This document shows, piece by piece, positions 18,750-31,486 of a stretch of 64,000 nucleotides of DNA. The notes under the pieces were generated by a model. The model was not told the origin of the DNA, did no database searches, and worked only from the letters and a program-made list of their open reading frames with translations. The translations under genes and the position numbers were made by a program. The first letter of the stretch is position 1; each line of letters starts with the position of its first letter. Source of the DNA: Polyangiaceae bacterium (GTDB taxonomy: Bacteria > Myxococcota_A > Polyangia > Polyangiales > Polyangiaceae). The DNA is taken from assembly GCA_020846005.1 (NCBI GenBank), contig JADLEQ010000048.1:113248-177247 (forward strand), read 5' to 3'.

Positions 18750-20696
18750 TCAACTCATCCCGAGCTGACGGAGCTTCTTGTGCAGCCCCTCGCGCGTGAT
18801 CCCGAGCGCGCGGGCCGCGCTCGTCTTGTTACCGCCGTGCTCGCGCAGGGACTCCGCGACCAGGTGGCGCTCGACTTGCTCCACCATTTCGCGGAGCGTC
18901 CCCTTGGTGACGCCCGCCGCGCCGACCACACCCTCCACGCGGCGGATCCCGGCGCTCAGGAGCTCCGGCGTCAGCAGCGCGCCGGGCTCCGCCTGGAGCA
19001 ACAGCCGCTGGATCTCGTTCTCCAGCTCGCGGACGTTCCCGGGCCACTCGTAGGCGCGGAGGAGCTCCAGCGTCTGCTGGGCGAACCCTCCTACCCCTTT
19101 TCCGAACTCCCTCGAGTACCGCGCGAGGAAGTGCGCGGCGAGCAGCGGCACATCCTCCGTGCGCTCGCGCAGCGGGGGGACGCGCAGCGGGAACACGCGC
19201 AGCCGGTAGAAGAGATCCTCGCGGAACCTCCCCGCGCGCACCTCGCCCTCCAGCTCGCGGTTGCACGCGGCCACGATCCGCACGTCGACGGTCCGCGCCG
19301 CCGTCGCTCCGAGAGGCCGGATCTCGCCCTCCTGCAGCACGCGCAGCAGCTTCGCCTGGAGCGCGAGCGGCATCTCGGTGACCTCGTCGAGGAAGAGCGT
19401 CCCGCCGTCGGCGACCTCGAAGAGCCCCTTCTTGTCCTCGGTCGCGCCGGTGAACGCGCCTCGGCGGTGCCCGAAGAGCTCGCTCTCGAGGAGGTTGTCG
19501 GGGAGCGCGGCGCAGTTCTGCGCCACGAACAGCTTGCCCCGTCGCCGCGAGCGGTGGTGGATGGCGCTCGCGACCAGCTCCTTGCCGGTGCCCGTCTCGC
19601 CCTCGACCAGCACCGTCACCCGGGTGTCGACGACGCGGTCGATCTGCGAGAGCAGCGCCCGCATCGCCGCGCTCGTGCCCACGATCTCCGCGCCCCCCGT
19701 CCGCGCCCGCTCCCGCTGCTTGAGGAACGCATTCTCGCGCTCGAGTCGCAGCTCCGCTGCCTGGAGGCCCTGGATCAGGCGCGCGTTGGCCACGGCCAGC
19801 GACGCGTGCGCGGCGAGGACGCCGAGCACCTCGACCTCCACGTCGCCGAACATCGCGGGAGCGTCGCGGTTGTCTACCTGGAGGACGCCCAGGATGTCCT
19901 CTCCGCGCCACAGCGGGACGCCGATCGTGCTGCGGATGCTCGCACCGAGCAGGGACTCCGTCTCCAGCCCCTCGCCGGCCGCGTCCGCCGCGAGCACCGC
20001 GCCCCGCTCGCGGACGACCCGGCGGACGACGCTCCGCGTGAGACGCACGGCGGCGTCCGGCGGGTGCGCCCTGCCGTCCGCGGAGCGAACCCGGGTCACG
20101 ACGGGCACCCAGTCCCCGGGGCCGCCGCCGTCGCTCGGCTCGGCGCGGAGCACCACGGTCGCGTGCGTCGCGCGCGGGACGAGCTCCAGCGCCGCGCTCG
20201 CGACCGCCGCCACGACTCCGTCGAGCCCCTCCGCGAGGGCGATGTCGCGCTGGACGCTGCCGATGACCCGCAGCAGCTCGCCCGCCCGGTCGCTCCCCCG
20301 CGGAGCCGCCGTCAGCTCGCCGAGCGGCGTGAACCCGAGCACCGCCGTCCGGTCCTCGATCGGCGCCACCTGGACCCGGAGCCGCGCGCCGCTCGGGGGC
20401 CCGCCGGCCAGCACGATCTCGTCGCCCGCGAGGAGCGGCACGCCGCCCTCGCGGGTCGGATCCACGGCGAGCGTCGCGCCGTCACGCACGATCGCGGTGC
20501 CGTGGGCGCTCGCGGTGTCGTGGAGGGTAGCGCCCTCGCCGCCCACGACCAGGAGCGCGTGGTGCTCCGAGACGAGCGGTGCCGCGAGCGCCACGTCGGC
20601 GCTGCGCGCGCTACCGATGCGGACGCGATCGGAGTCGAGCTCGACGACCGTGCCCGCCTGCTCGCCCGTCAGAATTTCGATGCGGAACGTCCTCAT
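18750..20696 (-). CDS. Sigma-54-dependent activator with FHA and GAF sensor domains
   Basis: 648 aa, ATG at 20696. Domain order: FHA at about 25-100 (RIGSARSADV, SEHHALL, DTASAHGTAI), GAF at about 155-310, AAA+ sigma-54 activator at about 345-575, and a Fis-type helix-turn-helix at about 605-648. The activator core is complete: Walker A GETGTGKELVA, sigma-54-contacting GAFTGA, Walker B GGTLFLDEVTEM, and an arginine-finger region. The HTH reads GNKTSAARALGITREGLHKK. It would drive sigma-54 promoters in response to a phosphothreonine signal and/or a GAF ligand. There is no receiver domain and no adjacent kinase. Targets are not identifiable; one sigma-54-type site occurs at 62165. Confidence 0.95.
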   Translation of the reverse strand: MRTFRIEILTGEQAGTVVELDSDRVRIGSARSADVALAAPLVSEHHALLVVGGEGATLHDTASAHGTAIVRDGATLAVDPTREGGVPLLAGDEIVLAGGPPSGARLRVQVAPIEDRTAVLGFTPLGELTAAPRGSDRAGELLRVIGSVQRDIALAEGLDGVVAAVASAALELVPRATHATVVLRAEPSDGGGPGDWVPVVTRVRSADGRAHPPDAAVRLTRSVVRRVVRERGAVLAADAAGEGLETESLLGASIRSTIGVPLWRGEDILGVLQVDNRDAPAMFGDVEVEVLGVLAAHASLAVANARLIQGLQAAELRLERENAFLKQRERARTGGAEIVGTSAAMRALLSQIDRVVDTRVTVLVEGETGTGKELVASAIHHRSRRRGKLFVAQNCAALPDNLLESELFGHRRGAFTGATEDKKGLFEVADGGTLFLDEVTEMPLALQAKLLRVLQEGEIRPLGATAARTVDVRIVAACNRELEGEVRAGRFREDLFYRLRVFPLRVPPLRERTEDVPLLAAHFLARYSREFGKGVGGFAQQTLELLRAYEWPGNVRELENEIQRLLLQAEPGALLTPELLSAGIRRVEGVVGAAGVTKGTLREMVEQVERHLVAESLREHGGNKTSAARALGITREGLHKKLRQLGMS

Positions 20697-20820
20697 GGCA
20701 CGCGCGCTGTTCGCTCTCCACCGCGTCGCCGCGCCGGGTGCACCGCCGCGGACCGCGCCCAGCGCTCCGCTCCGGCCGCGGGAGCCGGCCCCGGGCGCGC
20801 GCCGCCACTGGAGCGGCGGG

Positions 20821-22605
20821 TCACCCCGCCCGCGAGCGGATGCGCACGGAGACCTGCCGGAGCGAGTTGTCCCCCGCGATCTTGTTCGCGTCGCCGGTGG
20901 CGCGGTTCTTCTTCAGGATCTCGTCGAGCTTGTCGGCGGCCTCCTTGCTGCCCTTGGGCGACAAGAAGTCGATGATGCCGGCCGCCACGTGGCGGAGCGC
21001 GGCCTGCTCCAGGCCGGAGAGCGCGCCGATGAGCTGATCGCGCACCTGATCGTTGCCGTAGATGGCGACCATGTACCCAGCCTTGATCGCCACGAACTGG
21101 TTCTTCTGCTCCTGATTCTCGCTCTTCTCCATCGCGGACAGGTAACAGGCGGCGCGCTCGCCGCACTCCTTCAGGAGCTTCTCTGCCTGCGCGTAGAGGC
21201 CCGCCTCGAACTGGGTGCTGCCCTTCTCCTTCGCCTCCATCGAGTCGAGGAAGGCCTTGATCTTCGGCAGCTGGTCCGGCTTCGCCAGCTTGAGCGCCGT
21301 GACCAGGATCGCGCCCTGGAGGGCCTTCAGCGCCTCGCCCTCGCCCTTCGTCTTCTCCGCGCGCTCGAGGAGCCAGTCGATCATGCCGGCGTCGTAGAAG
21401 GCGGCCGCGGACTCGGCGAGCAGCTGGAGGGCGTTGTACCCGGGCGGGATGTTCGACTCGCTCGAGATCACCTCGAACGCGGCCTTGAACGCGGCCTTCG
21501 AGTCGGCGGTCGCGGGGATCTTGGTGAGCTCGCGCGCGATCACGGTGCGGGTCACGTCCTTGTCGGCCTTCTTCAGGGCCTCGACCATCGCGGGGATCGC
21601 CTCGCCTCGGCCGATCGTGCCGACCACGAGCGCCGCGGTGGCGATGTGGAGGTTGTCCTTCGGCAGGTCCTTCGAGCCCGTCGCCTTCTGGGTCTTCTGC
21701 GCCCAGAACACGGCGAGCGGGTCCTCCGGCGACGCCAGGAGCTTGAGCGCGCGATCCTGCGCGGGCTTGCCGATCTTCACGAGCGCGACCACCGCCGTGG
21801 CGGCGACGTCGGCCTTCTGCGGGTCGAGCAGGGCCTTGAGCAGGGGCTCGACGGCGCTCTCCTCCCGGAGCTCGCCCAGGATCTCCGCTGCGCCCGTCTG
21901 CCAGAGCTGCTGGTCACGGTAGCGGTCGATCATCTCCGGGTCGTCCTTGCCGTCGACCTTCTTGGGGACCTCGATGTCCGCTTGGAGGAGCGTCTTCAGC
22001 GGCTCCGCCCAGGACTTCTGCGGCATCTGCCGCAGCGCCTCCAGGTAGTCCTTGTAGGTGACGCCGCCCAGCATCGAGCTGGCGCGCAGCTTGCCGAAGG
22101 CCTGGATCAGGAGGTCCGCCATCGAGGCGAGCTTGAGGTCGCCGACCGCCATCGCCACCCACTTCACGTCGGAGTCGTCCTTGCTGGTCGCCGGCTTCTT
22201 GATGAACTCCTCGAACGCCTTCTTGAACGCCGGCTCGGCGCGCGGATCCCGGAACGTGCAGATCAGCTTGATCAGCGTGACCCGCGACTTCTGGTCGAGC
22301 TCATCGTACTTCTCGACGTACGCCTGCGTCAGCGGCGCGATGATCTTGTCGACGAGCGCCTTCACCTCGGGGGCGTCCGACTTCTTGCCGGCTTTGTTGT
22401 AGGCGTCGTCGTAGAACTGCTCGAGCCGCTTGATCGCGCTCGCCTGCCACTGCTTCTCGGCGAGCTTCTCCACCCAGTACTCGGGCTGGCTCTCGTCCTT
22501 GCAGCCGACGAGCGCGCTGGAGGCGAGCACGAGGGCCGTGGTGCCGGCCGTGCCGATCATGAGGTGGCGGACGAGCGAAACGACGGAGCGCTGGGCGCGG
22601 AGCAT
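20821..22605 (-). CDS. HEAT-repeat-like lipoprotein
   Basis: 594 aa. ATG 22605 is chosen over an upstream in-frame start because a clear GGAGGG ribosome-binding site lies 5 bases before it and the protein then starts with a proper signal peptide and lipobox (ALVGC, Cys near residue 35). The mature part is helical and Lys/Glu-rich, with repeated HEAT-like units (ILGELREESAVEPLLKALLD, AVVALVKIGKPAQDRALKLL, AALVVGTIGRGEAIPAMVEA). Its lysine-rich composition differs from neighbouring Arg/Ala-rich proteins. A perfect TTGACA -35 upstream suggests strong expression. It is probably a periplasm-facing scaffold; function unknown. Confidence 0.8.
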   Translation of the reverse strand: MLRAQRSVVSLVRHLMIGTAGTTALVLASSALVGCKDESQPEYWVEKLAEKQWQASAIKRLEQFYDDAYNKAGKKSDAPEVKALVDKIIAPLTQAYVEKYDELDQKSRVTLIKLICTFRDPRAEPAFKKAFEEFIKKPATSKDDSDVKWVAMAVGDLKLASMADLLIQAFGKLRASSMLGGVTYKDYLEALRQMPQKSWAEPLKTLLQADIEVPKKVDGKDDPEMIDRYRDQQLWQTGAAEILGELREESAVEPLLKALLDPQKADVAATAVVALVKIGKPAQDRALKLLASPEDPLAVFWAQKTQKATGSKDLPKDNLHIATAALVVGTIGRGEAIPAMVEALKKADKDVTRTVIARELTKIPATADSKAAFKAAFEVISSESNIPPGYNALQLLAESAAAFYDAGMIDWLLERAEKTKGEGEALKALQGAILVTALKLAKPDQLPKIKAFLDSMEAKEKGSTQFEAGLYAQAEKLLKECGERAACYLSAMEKSENQEQKNQFVAIKAGYMVAIYGNDQVRDQLIGALSGLEQAALRHVAAGIIDFLSPKGSKEAADKLDEILKKNRATGDANKIAGDNSLRQVSVRIRSRAG

Positions 22606-22705
22606 GCTGACCCTCCAGGGCGGTGGCTGCACGTTGGGGTGTGGTCGACTGGGGCTCGCCGCCGAGGCGCATGGCGCCTTGGGGGGCGGGGACCCGGTGA
22701 GCCGC

Positions 22706-22735
22706 ACGGTAAGCCGTCGACTCGGCCAGTGTCAA
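22706..22735 (-). promoter_or_regulatory. Strong sigma-70-type promoter for the HEAT lipoprotein gene
   Basis: On the minus strand, TTGACA (22735-22730) is followed after 18 bases by TACCGT (22711-22706). Predicted start is about 22699, giving a leader of about 94 bases that ends with the GGAGGG ribosome-binding site. This is the only perfect -35 consensus I found in the window. Confidence 0.5.
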
Positions 22736-22763
22736 CGACGCCGCCCGCGGCTGGCGCGACGCG

Positions 22764-23927
22764 TCAGCCGATGATCATCCCCTCCGGCGCCGCCTCGCCA
22801 CGCTCGAATCGTGAGAGCGCCCAGCGGTCGAGGAGGGATCCGCCGCCCGCGCCCGCGATCGCCGCCGCGAGCAGGCGCCCCACGACGGGCGCCATCATGA
22901 ACCCGTGCCCGGTGAAGCCGCTGCAAAGGTACAGGCCACGCGGTCGCGCGACCGGACCCACGATGGGCGCGCCGTCGGGGCTGAGATCGTACAGGCCGGC
23001 CCACTGGCGCAGGATCTTCACGCCGCCCAGGCTCGGGCAGGCCCGCAGGAGCGCAGCGGCGTAGCGACGCAGGAACGCCACCGACGAGCCCGCGTCGTCG
23101 CCCGGCGGGACGTCCGGGTTCGAGACGCCGCCGACGAGCTCGCCGCGGGTCGACTGCGAGAAGTAGAGGCCGTCGTCCAGGCAGGCGACCAGCGGCTGGA
23201 GGAACGGCACGAGCGGCTCGCTCGCGCAGATCTCGTGGCGGTGGGGGTGGGTCGGCAACGCGACGCCCGCCCACGCCGCCACCTCGGGCGAGTGCGCGCC
23301 GCACGCCACGACCACGATCGGCGCCGCCACCGGGCCCAGGCTCGTCTGCACGCCGCGCACCTCGCCCGCCTGCACGTCGACGCCCGTCACCTTCACGAAG
23401 TCGCAGACGGTCACGCCGAGCGCGCGCGCCCCCTCCGCGTAGCCCCAGACGAAGGGCCAGGGGAAGACGACGGCGTCGTCCGGGTTGAACGTCGCGAGGA
23501 CGATCCCGCTCGGGTCGAGCTGCGGCACGAGCGCGACGGCCTCCCGGGGCGCGAGGACGCGCGTGGCGAGCCCACAGCGCCGCTGCAGCTCGACGCTCGC
23601 CGCCAGGGCGTCCGCTCGCCCCCGGCTCCGCGCGAGGAAGAGATAGCCCCCCTGGCGGAACCACGTGTGGATCCGGTGTTCGCGCGCGAACTGCCGGAAC
23701 ATGCCGAGGCTCTCCTGCATCAGCCGGACGTTGGCCTCGGTCGACCACTGGGCGCGCACGCCGCCCCCGTTGCGCCCGCTCGCGCCGCTGCATAGGTAGC
23801 TCCGCTCCAGGACCAGGACCCGCGTCACGCGGCGCTCGCGCGCGAGGTGGTACGCGATGGACAACCCGGTGATCCCGCCGCCGACGACGACGACGTCCAC
23901 CGCCCGGGGGAGCGCGGCGCGCTGCAT
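22764..23927 (-). CDS. FAD-dependent oxidoreductase of the DAO (D-amino acid/glycine/sarcosine oxidase) family
   Basis: 387 aa, ATG at 23927, overlapping the histidine kinase stop by one base (TAATG). The FAD-binding motif VVVVGGGITGLSIAYHLA is at residues 10-28, followed by SGASGRNGGGVRAQW, typical of sarcosine/glycine oxidase-like enzymes. The C-terminal FAD contact LSPDGAPIVGPV and the closing FTGHGFMMAPVVGR motif are present. It should oxidise a secondary or primary amine, likely an amino acid. The substrate cannot be inferred. No signal peptide is seen, so it is cytoplasmic. Coupling to a membrane sensor kinase is unusual. Confidence 0.88.
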   Translation of the reverse strand: MQRAALPRAVDVVVVGGGITGLSIAYHLARERRVTRVLVLERSYLCSGASGRNGGGVRAQWSTEANVRLMQESLGMFRQFAREHRIHTWFRQGGYLFLARSRGRADALAASVELQRRCGLATRVLAPREAVALVPQLDPSGIVLATFNPDDAVVFPWPFVWGYAEGARALGVTVCDFVKVTGVDVQAGEVRGVQTSLGPVAAPIVVVACGAHSPEVAAWAGVALPTHPHRHEICASEPLVPFLQPLVACLDDGLYFSQSTRGELVGGVSNPDVPPGDDAGSSVAFLRRYAAALLRACPSLGGVKILRQWAGLYDLSPDGAPIVGPVARPRGLYLCSGFTGHGFMMAPVVGRLLAAAIAGAGGGSLLDRWALSRFERGEAAPEGMIIG

Positions 23928-26050
23928 TACGGCACCCCCCGCGCCGGCTCGGCCGCCGGCTCCTCGCGCCGTGGTCGAGCGCCCGGCGGCGGCGCGGGCG
24001 TCGGGTCGGATACCGCCGGCAGTACGACCCGAAACGTCGAGCCCGCCCCTTCGCGCGAGGAGACCTCGATCCGCCCGCCCATGTCGGTGACCATGCGCTG
24101 GCTGATCGCGAGCCCGAGTCCCGTCCCGCGCTCCTTGGTGCTGAAGAAGGGCACGAACAGGTGCTCGCGGACCTCCGGCGCGATCCCGGGGCCCTCGTCG
24201 CTCACCGCCACGTCGATCCGATCCGCCCCGGACTGCCCCCCGGGCCAGGCGCGCGTGCTCACCGTGACCCGCCCGCCGGGTGGCGTCGCCTGCACGGCGT
24301 TCAGCACGAGATTGATGAGCACCTGGCGGAGCTTCTCGGCGTCCGCGCGGACGAGCGGCAGCGCGGCGTCGAGCTCCGTCCTCAGCTCGACGCCCTCGTG
24401 GCGGTCGGGCGCGAGGACCTGGAGCGTCCTCCGGACGACGGCGTTCGCGTCGACGGCGCCCGGCTCGCCGCGCGAGGGCCGGGCGTAGTCGAGGACGGAG
24501 CCGACGACGCGGTCGAGCCGCGCGACCTCCTCGAGGATGATGGTCACGAACTCCTGCGCGCCGGGCTCGAGCTGCGTCCCCTCCGGCTCCCGCAGCAGCT
24601 GCGCGGCGCCCTTGATCGCGCCGAGCGGGTTCTTCACCTCGTGTGCCAGGCCGGCGGCCATCTGGCCGAGCGCGGCGAGGCGCCCCTGCTCCTGGAGCCG
24701 CCCATGCTGGCGGGAGTTCTCGAACACGACGCCCATCTGCGAGGCGAGCGACTCGAACAGCGCGACCTCCTCGGAGCTGTACGCGTCCTTCACCCGATCG
24801 TCGGTGATCGCGAGGAGCCCGACGAGCGCGCCGTCGTCGCCCCGGATCGCCACCACCACGCTCTCTCGGTGCGGCCCGAGGAGCTCCGCGGCGGCGAGCA
24901 CCCGGTGCTCGGCCTCGAGCTCGCGCGCGCTCAGCTCCTCGCGCCGCTCCACGGCGTCGCGCGCCATCGTCTCCAGCACGAGCGACCCTCGCTCGGTCAG
25001 GCGCTCGAGGAGCGGCCGCGCCGTCGCGCCGTCGATGCGCGGAGGCGGATCGGCGCCGAGGCTCGCGCCGAGGACGAGATCCGTGGACCCGGCCTCGCGC
25101 GACCACACGGCGAAGCCCGTCGCGCGGCGGGTGGCGGCGATGGCGCTGGTCACGACCTGCATCATGGTGTCGATCTCGAGCACATGAAGGAGCTCGCGGC
25201 GGGCGTGCTGCACGGCGCGCTCCACCTCGACCCGCTCGCGGAAGAGCGCGCGGTTGGTGTACGCTTGGACACGATCGCGCAGCGGCTCGAAGAGCACCAG
25301 GATGACGATCGCCGCGAGCACGGCGTTCAGGTACATGGTGTTGAATCCGCCGACCAGCACGACGAACACGTAGAAGATCCCCGCGAGGCAGAACGCGAGC
25401 GCCGTCGACACCAGCAACTGCCCGAGGATGTCGTAGAGGTCGACCAGCCGCTTGCGGACCAGGGACTCCGCCAGCAAGAACAAGAACACGATGCTCAGCA
25501 CCGCCCCGACGGGCGGGAGCGGCGCGCCGATGAACCAGAGGAAGTCCGCCAGGCTGAAGGCGGTCGCCAGGGCGCCGACGATCGCCAGGAAGCGGACGCG
25601 CCGCTGGGTCTCGCGCGACGGGCTCCGCTCCCCCCGCGACCAGAGCGTCCACAGCCCGGCCGCGATCAGCCCGAAGACGTAGAGGAAGATCGCTCCGCGG
25701 ACGAGCGGGTGCATGTTCTTCGGAGAGAGCACCAGCACGAGCATCGGCACGACGAGCACCCCCGCGACGCGCAGGAGCGTCGAGGTGCGCCCGCGGGCCG
25801 GCACGACCGCCTCGAACAGGTGGAGCGCGAACTGCGGGAGCAGCACCGCGAGGAGCGCGGTGAACACGGCCCACACCTCGGAGCGGACGAAGTGGTAGAG
25901 CCACTGCGCGAGGTACCAGAGGCCGATGTCGGCGGCGAACGCCGCGAACAGGAGCTGCGCCCGCCGCGCGCGCCCGCGCAGCAGGATGGAGGCCGCGATC
26001 GCGAGCGCGAGCGCGCCGCAGAACAGCGACGTTCGCGTCCGCAGGTCCAC
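23927..26050 (-). CDS. Membrane sensor histidine kinase with GAF domain
   Basis: 707 aa, GTG at 26050; TAGGCT ends 7 bases upstream. The N-terminal 260 residues contain about seven to eight hydrophobic helices, a 7TM-like sensor without a large periplasmic domain. A GAF domain covers about 290-440. HisKA begins near 460 with phospho-acceptor His in GLAHEVKNPLGAIKGA. The ATPase domain has N box INLVLNAVQATP and G boxes DEGPGIAP and GTGLGLAI. The H box is of the NtrB/PilS type. No response regulator gene is adjacent, so it is an orphan kinase. It heads a two-gene unit with the flavin oxidoreductase. Confidence 0.93.
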   Translation of the reverse strand: MDLRTRTSLFCGALALAIAASILLRGRARRAQLLFAAFAADIGLWYLAQWLYHFVRSEVWAVFTALLAVLLPQFALHLFEAVVPARGRTSTLLRVAGVLVVPMLVLVLSPKNMHPLVRGAIFLYVFGLIAAGLWTLWSRGERSPSRETQRRVRFLAIVGALATAFSLADFLWFIGAPLPPVGAVLSIVFLFLLAESLVRKRLVDLYDILGQLLVSTALAFCLAGIFYVFVVLVGGFNTMYLNAVLAAIVILVLFEPLRDRVQAYTNRALFRERVEVERAVQHARRELLHVLEIDTMMQVVTSAIAATRRATGFAVWSREAGSTDLVLGASLGADPPPRIDGATARPLLERLTERGSLVLETMARDAVERREELSARELEAEHRVLAAAELLGPHRESVVVAIRGDDGALVGLLAITDDRVKDAYSSEEVALFESLASQMGVVFENSRQHGRLQEQGRLAALGQMAAGLAHEVKNPLGAIKGAAQLLREPEGTQLEPGAQEFVTIILEEVARLDRVVGSVLDYARPSRGEPGAVDANAVVRRTLQVLAPDRHEGVELRTELDAALPLVRADAEKLRQVLINLVLNAVQATPPGGRVTVSTRAWPGGQSGADRIDVAVSDEGPGIAPEVREHLFVPFFSTKERGTGLGLAISQRMVTDMGGRIEVSSREGAGSTFRVVLPAVSDPTPAPPPGARPRREEPAAEPARGVP

Positions 26051-26125
26051 GCGCGCGAGCCTAGCGGGGCGCGCGCCGGCGAGCCACGCGCGCGGGGCTC
26101 GCGCCGCGGGGCGGGCGTGCGCGGC

Positions 26126-27520
26126 TCACCCGACGCGCTCGAGCACCCGCCGCGCCGCCCGTGGGCGCCCGGGGGCGACGCGAAACGCGGCGGCGACCGC
26201 CCCCGCGACCGCGCCCGCGTCGCTCCGCGTCCGGGCGTGGATCTTCGCCAGCGGCGCGCCCCGGGCGACCTCGACGCCACGGGGCGCGCACAGCTCGATC
26301 CCGACCGCCGGGTCGACCACGTCCTCGGCGCGACGGCGCCCGGCCCCGAGCGCCATCGCCGCGAGGCCGAGCGCCATCGGGTCGAGGTCGTGGACGTGAC
26401 CGCTCCGCGCAGCGGAGACCTCCACCACCACGGGCGCGCGCGGCAGGCGGTCCGGCTCGGCCACGACCCGCGCGTCGCCGCCGTGCGCCCGGATCATCCG
26501 AGCGAACACCTCGGCGCCGGCGCCGGACTCGGCGAGGCGCGCCAGGCGATCCCGGCCGCGCGCCGCGTCGCGCTCGATCCCCGCCACCGCCAGCATCTCG
26601 GCGCCGAGCGCGAACGTCACCGCGCGGAGATCGGGCGGCCCACCCCCGTGGAGCACGGCGATCGCCTCCTTCGTCTCCAGCGCGTTGCCGATGGTGAGCC
26701 CGAGCGGGGTGTCCATGTCCGTCAACAGCGCCGTCGTCGGCAGCCCGGAGGCGCCGCCGACTCGGGTGAGCGCGGTCGCCAGCGCTCGGGCGCGGGCTCG
26801 CGTCTTCATGAACGCGCCGCGGCCGCACTTCACGTCGAGCACCAGCCCGCCCAAACCAGCGGCGAGCTTCTTCGACAGGATGCTCGCCACGATGAGCGGG
26901 ATCGACTCCACCGTCCCGGTGACGTCCCGCAGCGCGTAGATGCGGCGGTCGGCCGGGGCCAGGCGATCCGTCTGGCCGATCAGGGAGCAGCCCACGTCGC
27001 GCACGATCTGCTCGAAGCGCGCGGCGTCCAACGCGACGCGGTAGCCCGGGATCGCCTCCAGCTTGTCGAGCGTGCCGCCGGTGTGCCCGAGGCCTCGCCC
27101 CGAGATCATCGGCACGGCGGCCCCGGCCGCCGCGACCAGCGGCGCGAGGCACAGGCTCACCTTGTCCCCGACCCCACCGGTCGAGTGCTTGTCCACCTTC
27201 GGCCGGCGCACGCTCCGTAGCTCAAGGACGTCGCCGGAGCGGAGCATGGCGCGCGTCAGCGCGACCGTCTCCTCGGCGTCGAGGCCACGGAGGAACGCCG
27301 CCATGAGGAACGCGGCCATCTGGTAGTCCGCCACGTCGCCGCGCAGGAAGCCGGCGACCAGCCCGTCGAGCTCCGCGGCCGTCAACGCGCCGCCGTCGCG
27401 CTTGCGGGCGATCAGCAGCGCCGCCGCGGGCCCGGGGGCAGGTCGAGGGATCGAGCGGGGCGGGGTGGCGCCGCGCCGCCGGTGACGCGGCGCGGCGTCG
27501 ACTCGGCGGGCGCGCGGCAC
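26126..27520 (-). CDS. deoA: Thymidine/pyrimidine-nucleoside phosphorylase
   Basis: 464 aa, GTG at 27520, the only usable start, with TAGAGT exactly 6 bases upstream. The family signature DKHSTGGVGDKVSL and the downstream GRGLGHTGGTLDKLE are intact, as are the N-terminal helical RKRDGGALTAAELDGLV and the C-terminal nucleoside-binding lid. It cleaves thymidine or uridine with phosphate to base and (deoxy)ribose-1-phosphate. An extension of about 35 residues, rich in Arg/Pro, precedes the usual family start. No other deo genes are adjacent. The nearest neighbour on the strand is the sensor kinase 75 bases downstream. Confidence 0.93.
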   Translation of the reverse strand: MPRARRVDAAPRHRRRGATPPRSIPRPAPGPAAALLIARKRDGGALTAAELDGLVAGFLRGDVADYQMAAFLMAAFLRGLDAEETVALTRAMLRSGDVLELRSVRRPKVDKHSTGGVGDKVSLCLAPLVAAAGAAVPMISGRGLGHTGGTLDKLEAIPGYRVALDAARFEQIVRDVGCSLIGQTDRLAPADRRIYALRDVTGTVESIPLIVASILSKKLAAGLGGLVLDVKCGRGAFMKTRARARALATALTRVGGASGLPTTALLTDMDTPLGLTIGNALETKEAIAVLHGGGPPDLRAVTFALGAEMLAVAGIERDAARGRDRLARLAESGAGAEVFARMIRAHGGDARVVAEPDRLPRAPVVVEVSAARSGHVHDLDPMALGLAAMALGAGRRRAEDVVDPAVGIELCAPRGVEVARGAPLAKIHARTRSDAGAVAGAVAAAFRVAPGRPRAARRVLERVG

Positions 27521-27606
27521 GGCACGACTCTACCTGCCCGGGCGGGGCGCGCCACGCCGGGGGCGCTCGCGCGCCGGGACCTCGCCTAGGGTCGCCTTCC
27601 CGCCGG

Positions 27607-27635
27607 TTGCCCCGCGGGCCCCGGAACGGTACGTT
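27607..27635 (+). promoter_or_regulatory. Sigma-70-type promoter giving a leaderless transcript
   Basis: TTGCCC (27607-27612), 17-base spacer, TACGTT (27630-27635). The predicted start coincides with the A of ATG 27642, so the mRNA would be leaderless. Confidence 0.45.
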
Positions 27636-27641
27636 CCCGCC

Positions 27642-31120
<3,479 letters not shown>

Positions 31121-31124
<4 letters not shown>

Positions 31125-31441
31125 AGAACGGTGCGAGGATCGTGCTCGTCGGGGCGCTGCTTGGCGTCGGCGCCTCCGCATGCGCCTGGGAGGTCGGCGC
31201 CGACGACAGCGAGGCCGTGTCCGCGCAAAGCTCGCAGGAGCTGCACGGCCTGACGCCCATCCAGGCCGTCCCGGAGGAGCTCGAGACGCCCACCGGGCCG
31301 ACCCCGGATCCCTGGCGTGCCTCGGAGGCCGGCGGCACGGTGAGCAAGCCGACGCCGGATCCCTGGCGGGATCCCGCGCCGTCCAAGGAGCCCGGCGTCC
31401 GCGGCGAGGGCACGGGCGCGAACGCGGAGCAGGAGCGGTAG
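31121..31441 (+). CDS. Small lipoprotein with twin TPDPWR motifs
   Basis: 106 aa, ATG at 31121, overlapping the activator stop, with GAGGA about 8 bases upstream. A signal peptide ends in a lipobox-like GASAC (Cys near residue 21). The mature part is short, acidic and probably disordered, with a repeated motif: GPTPDPWRAS and KPTPDPWRDP, 17 residues apart. The DNA CCGGATCCCTGGCG is repeated at 31304 and 31355. I do not recognise the family. Co-translation with a sigma-54 activator suggests either an exported product controlled with it or a signal-related peptide. Confidence 0.75.
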
Positions 31442-31486
31442 ACCGAGCGTCGCGGCCTCGCCGCCCGCTGCCGCGCGACCTCCGCC

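Noticed and set aside
19261..23064. A 1267-codon plus-strand open frame across two minus-strand genes
   Set aside because: It crosses the sigma-54 activator and HEAT lipoprotein genes, whose motifs and signal peptide are clear on the other strand. Composition is Arg/Ser/Leu-biased, as expected of a shadow frame.
31442..31486. Inverted repeat between the small lipoprotein gene and metG
   Set aside because: The arms match only with a two-base insertion, which is not better than chance at this GC content.
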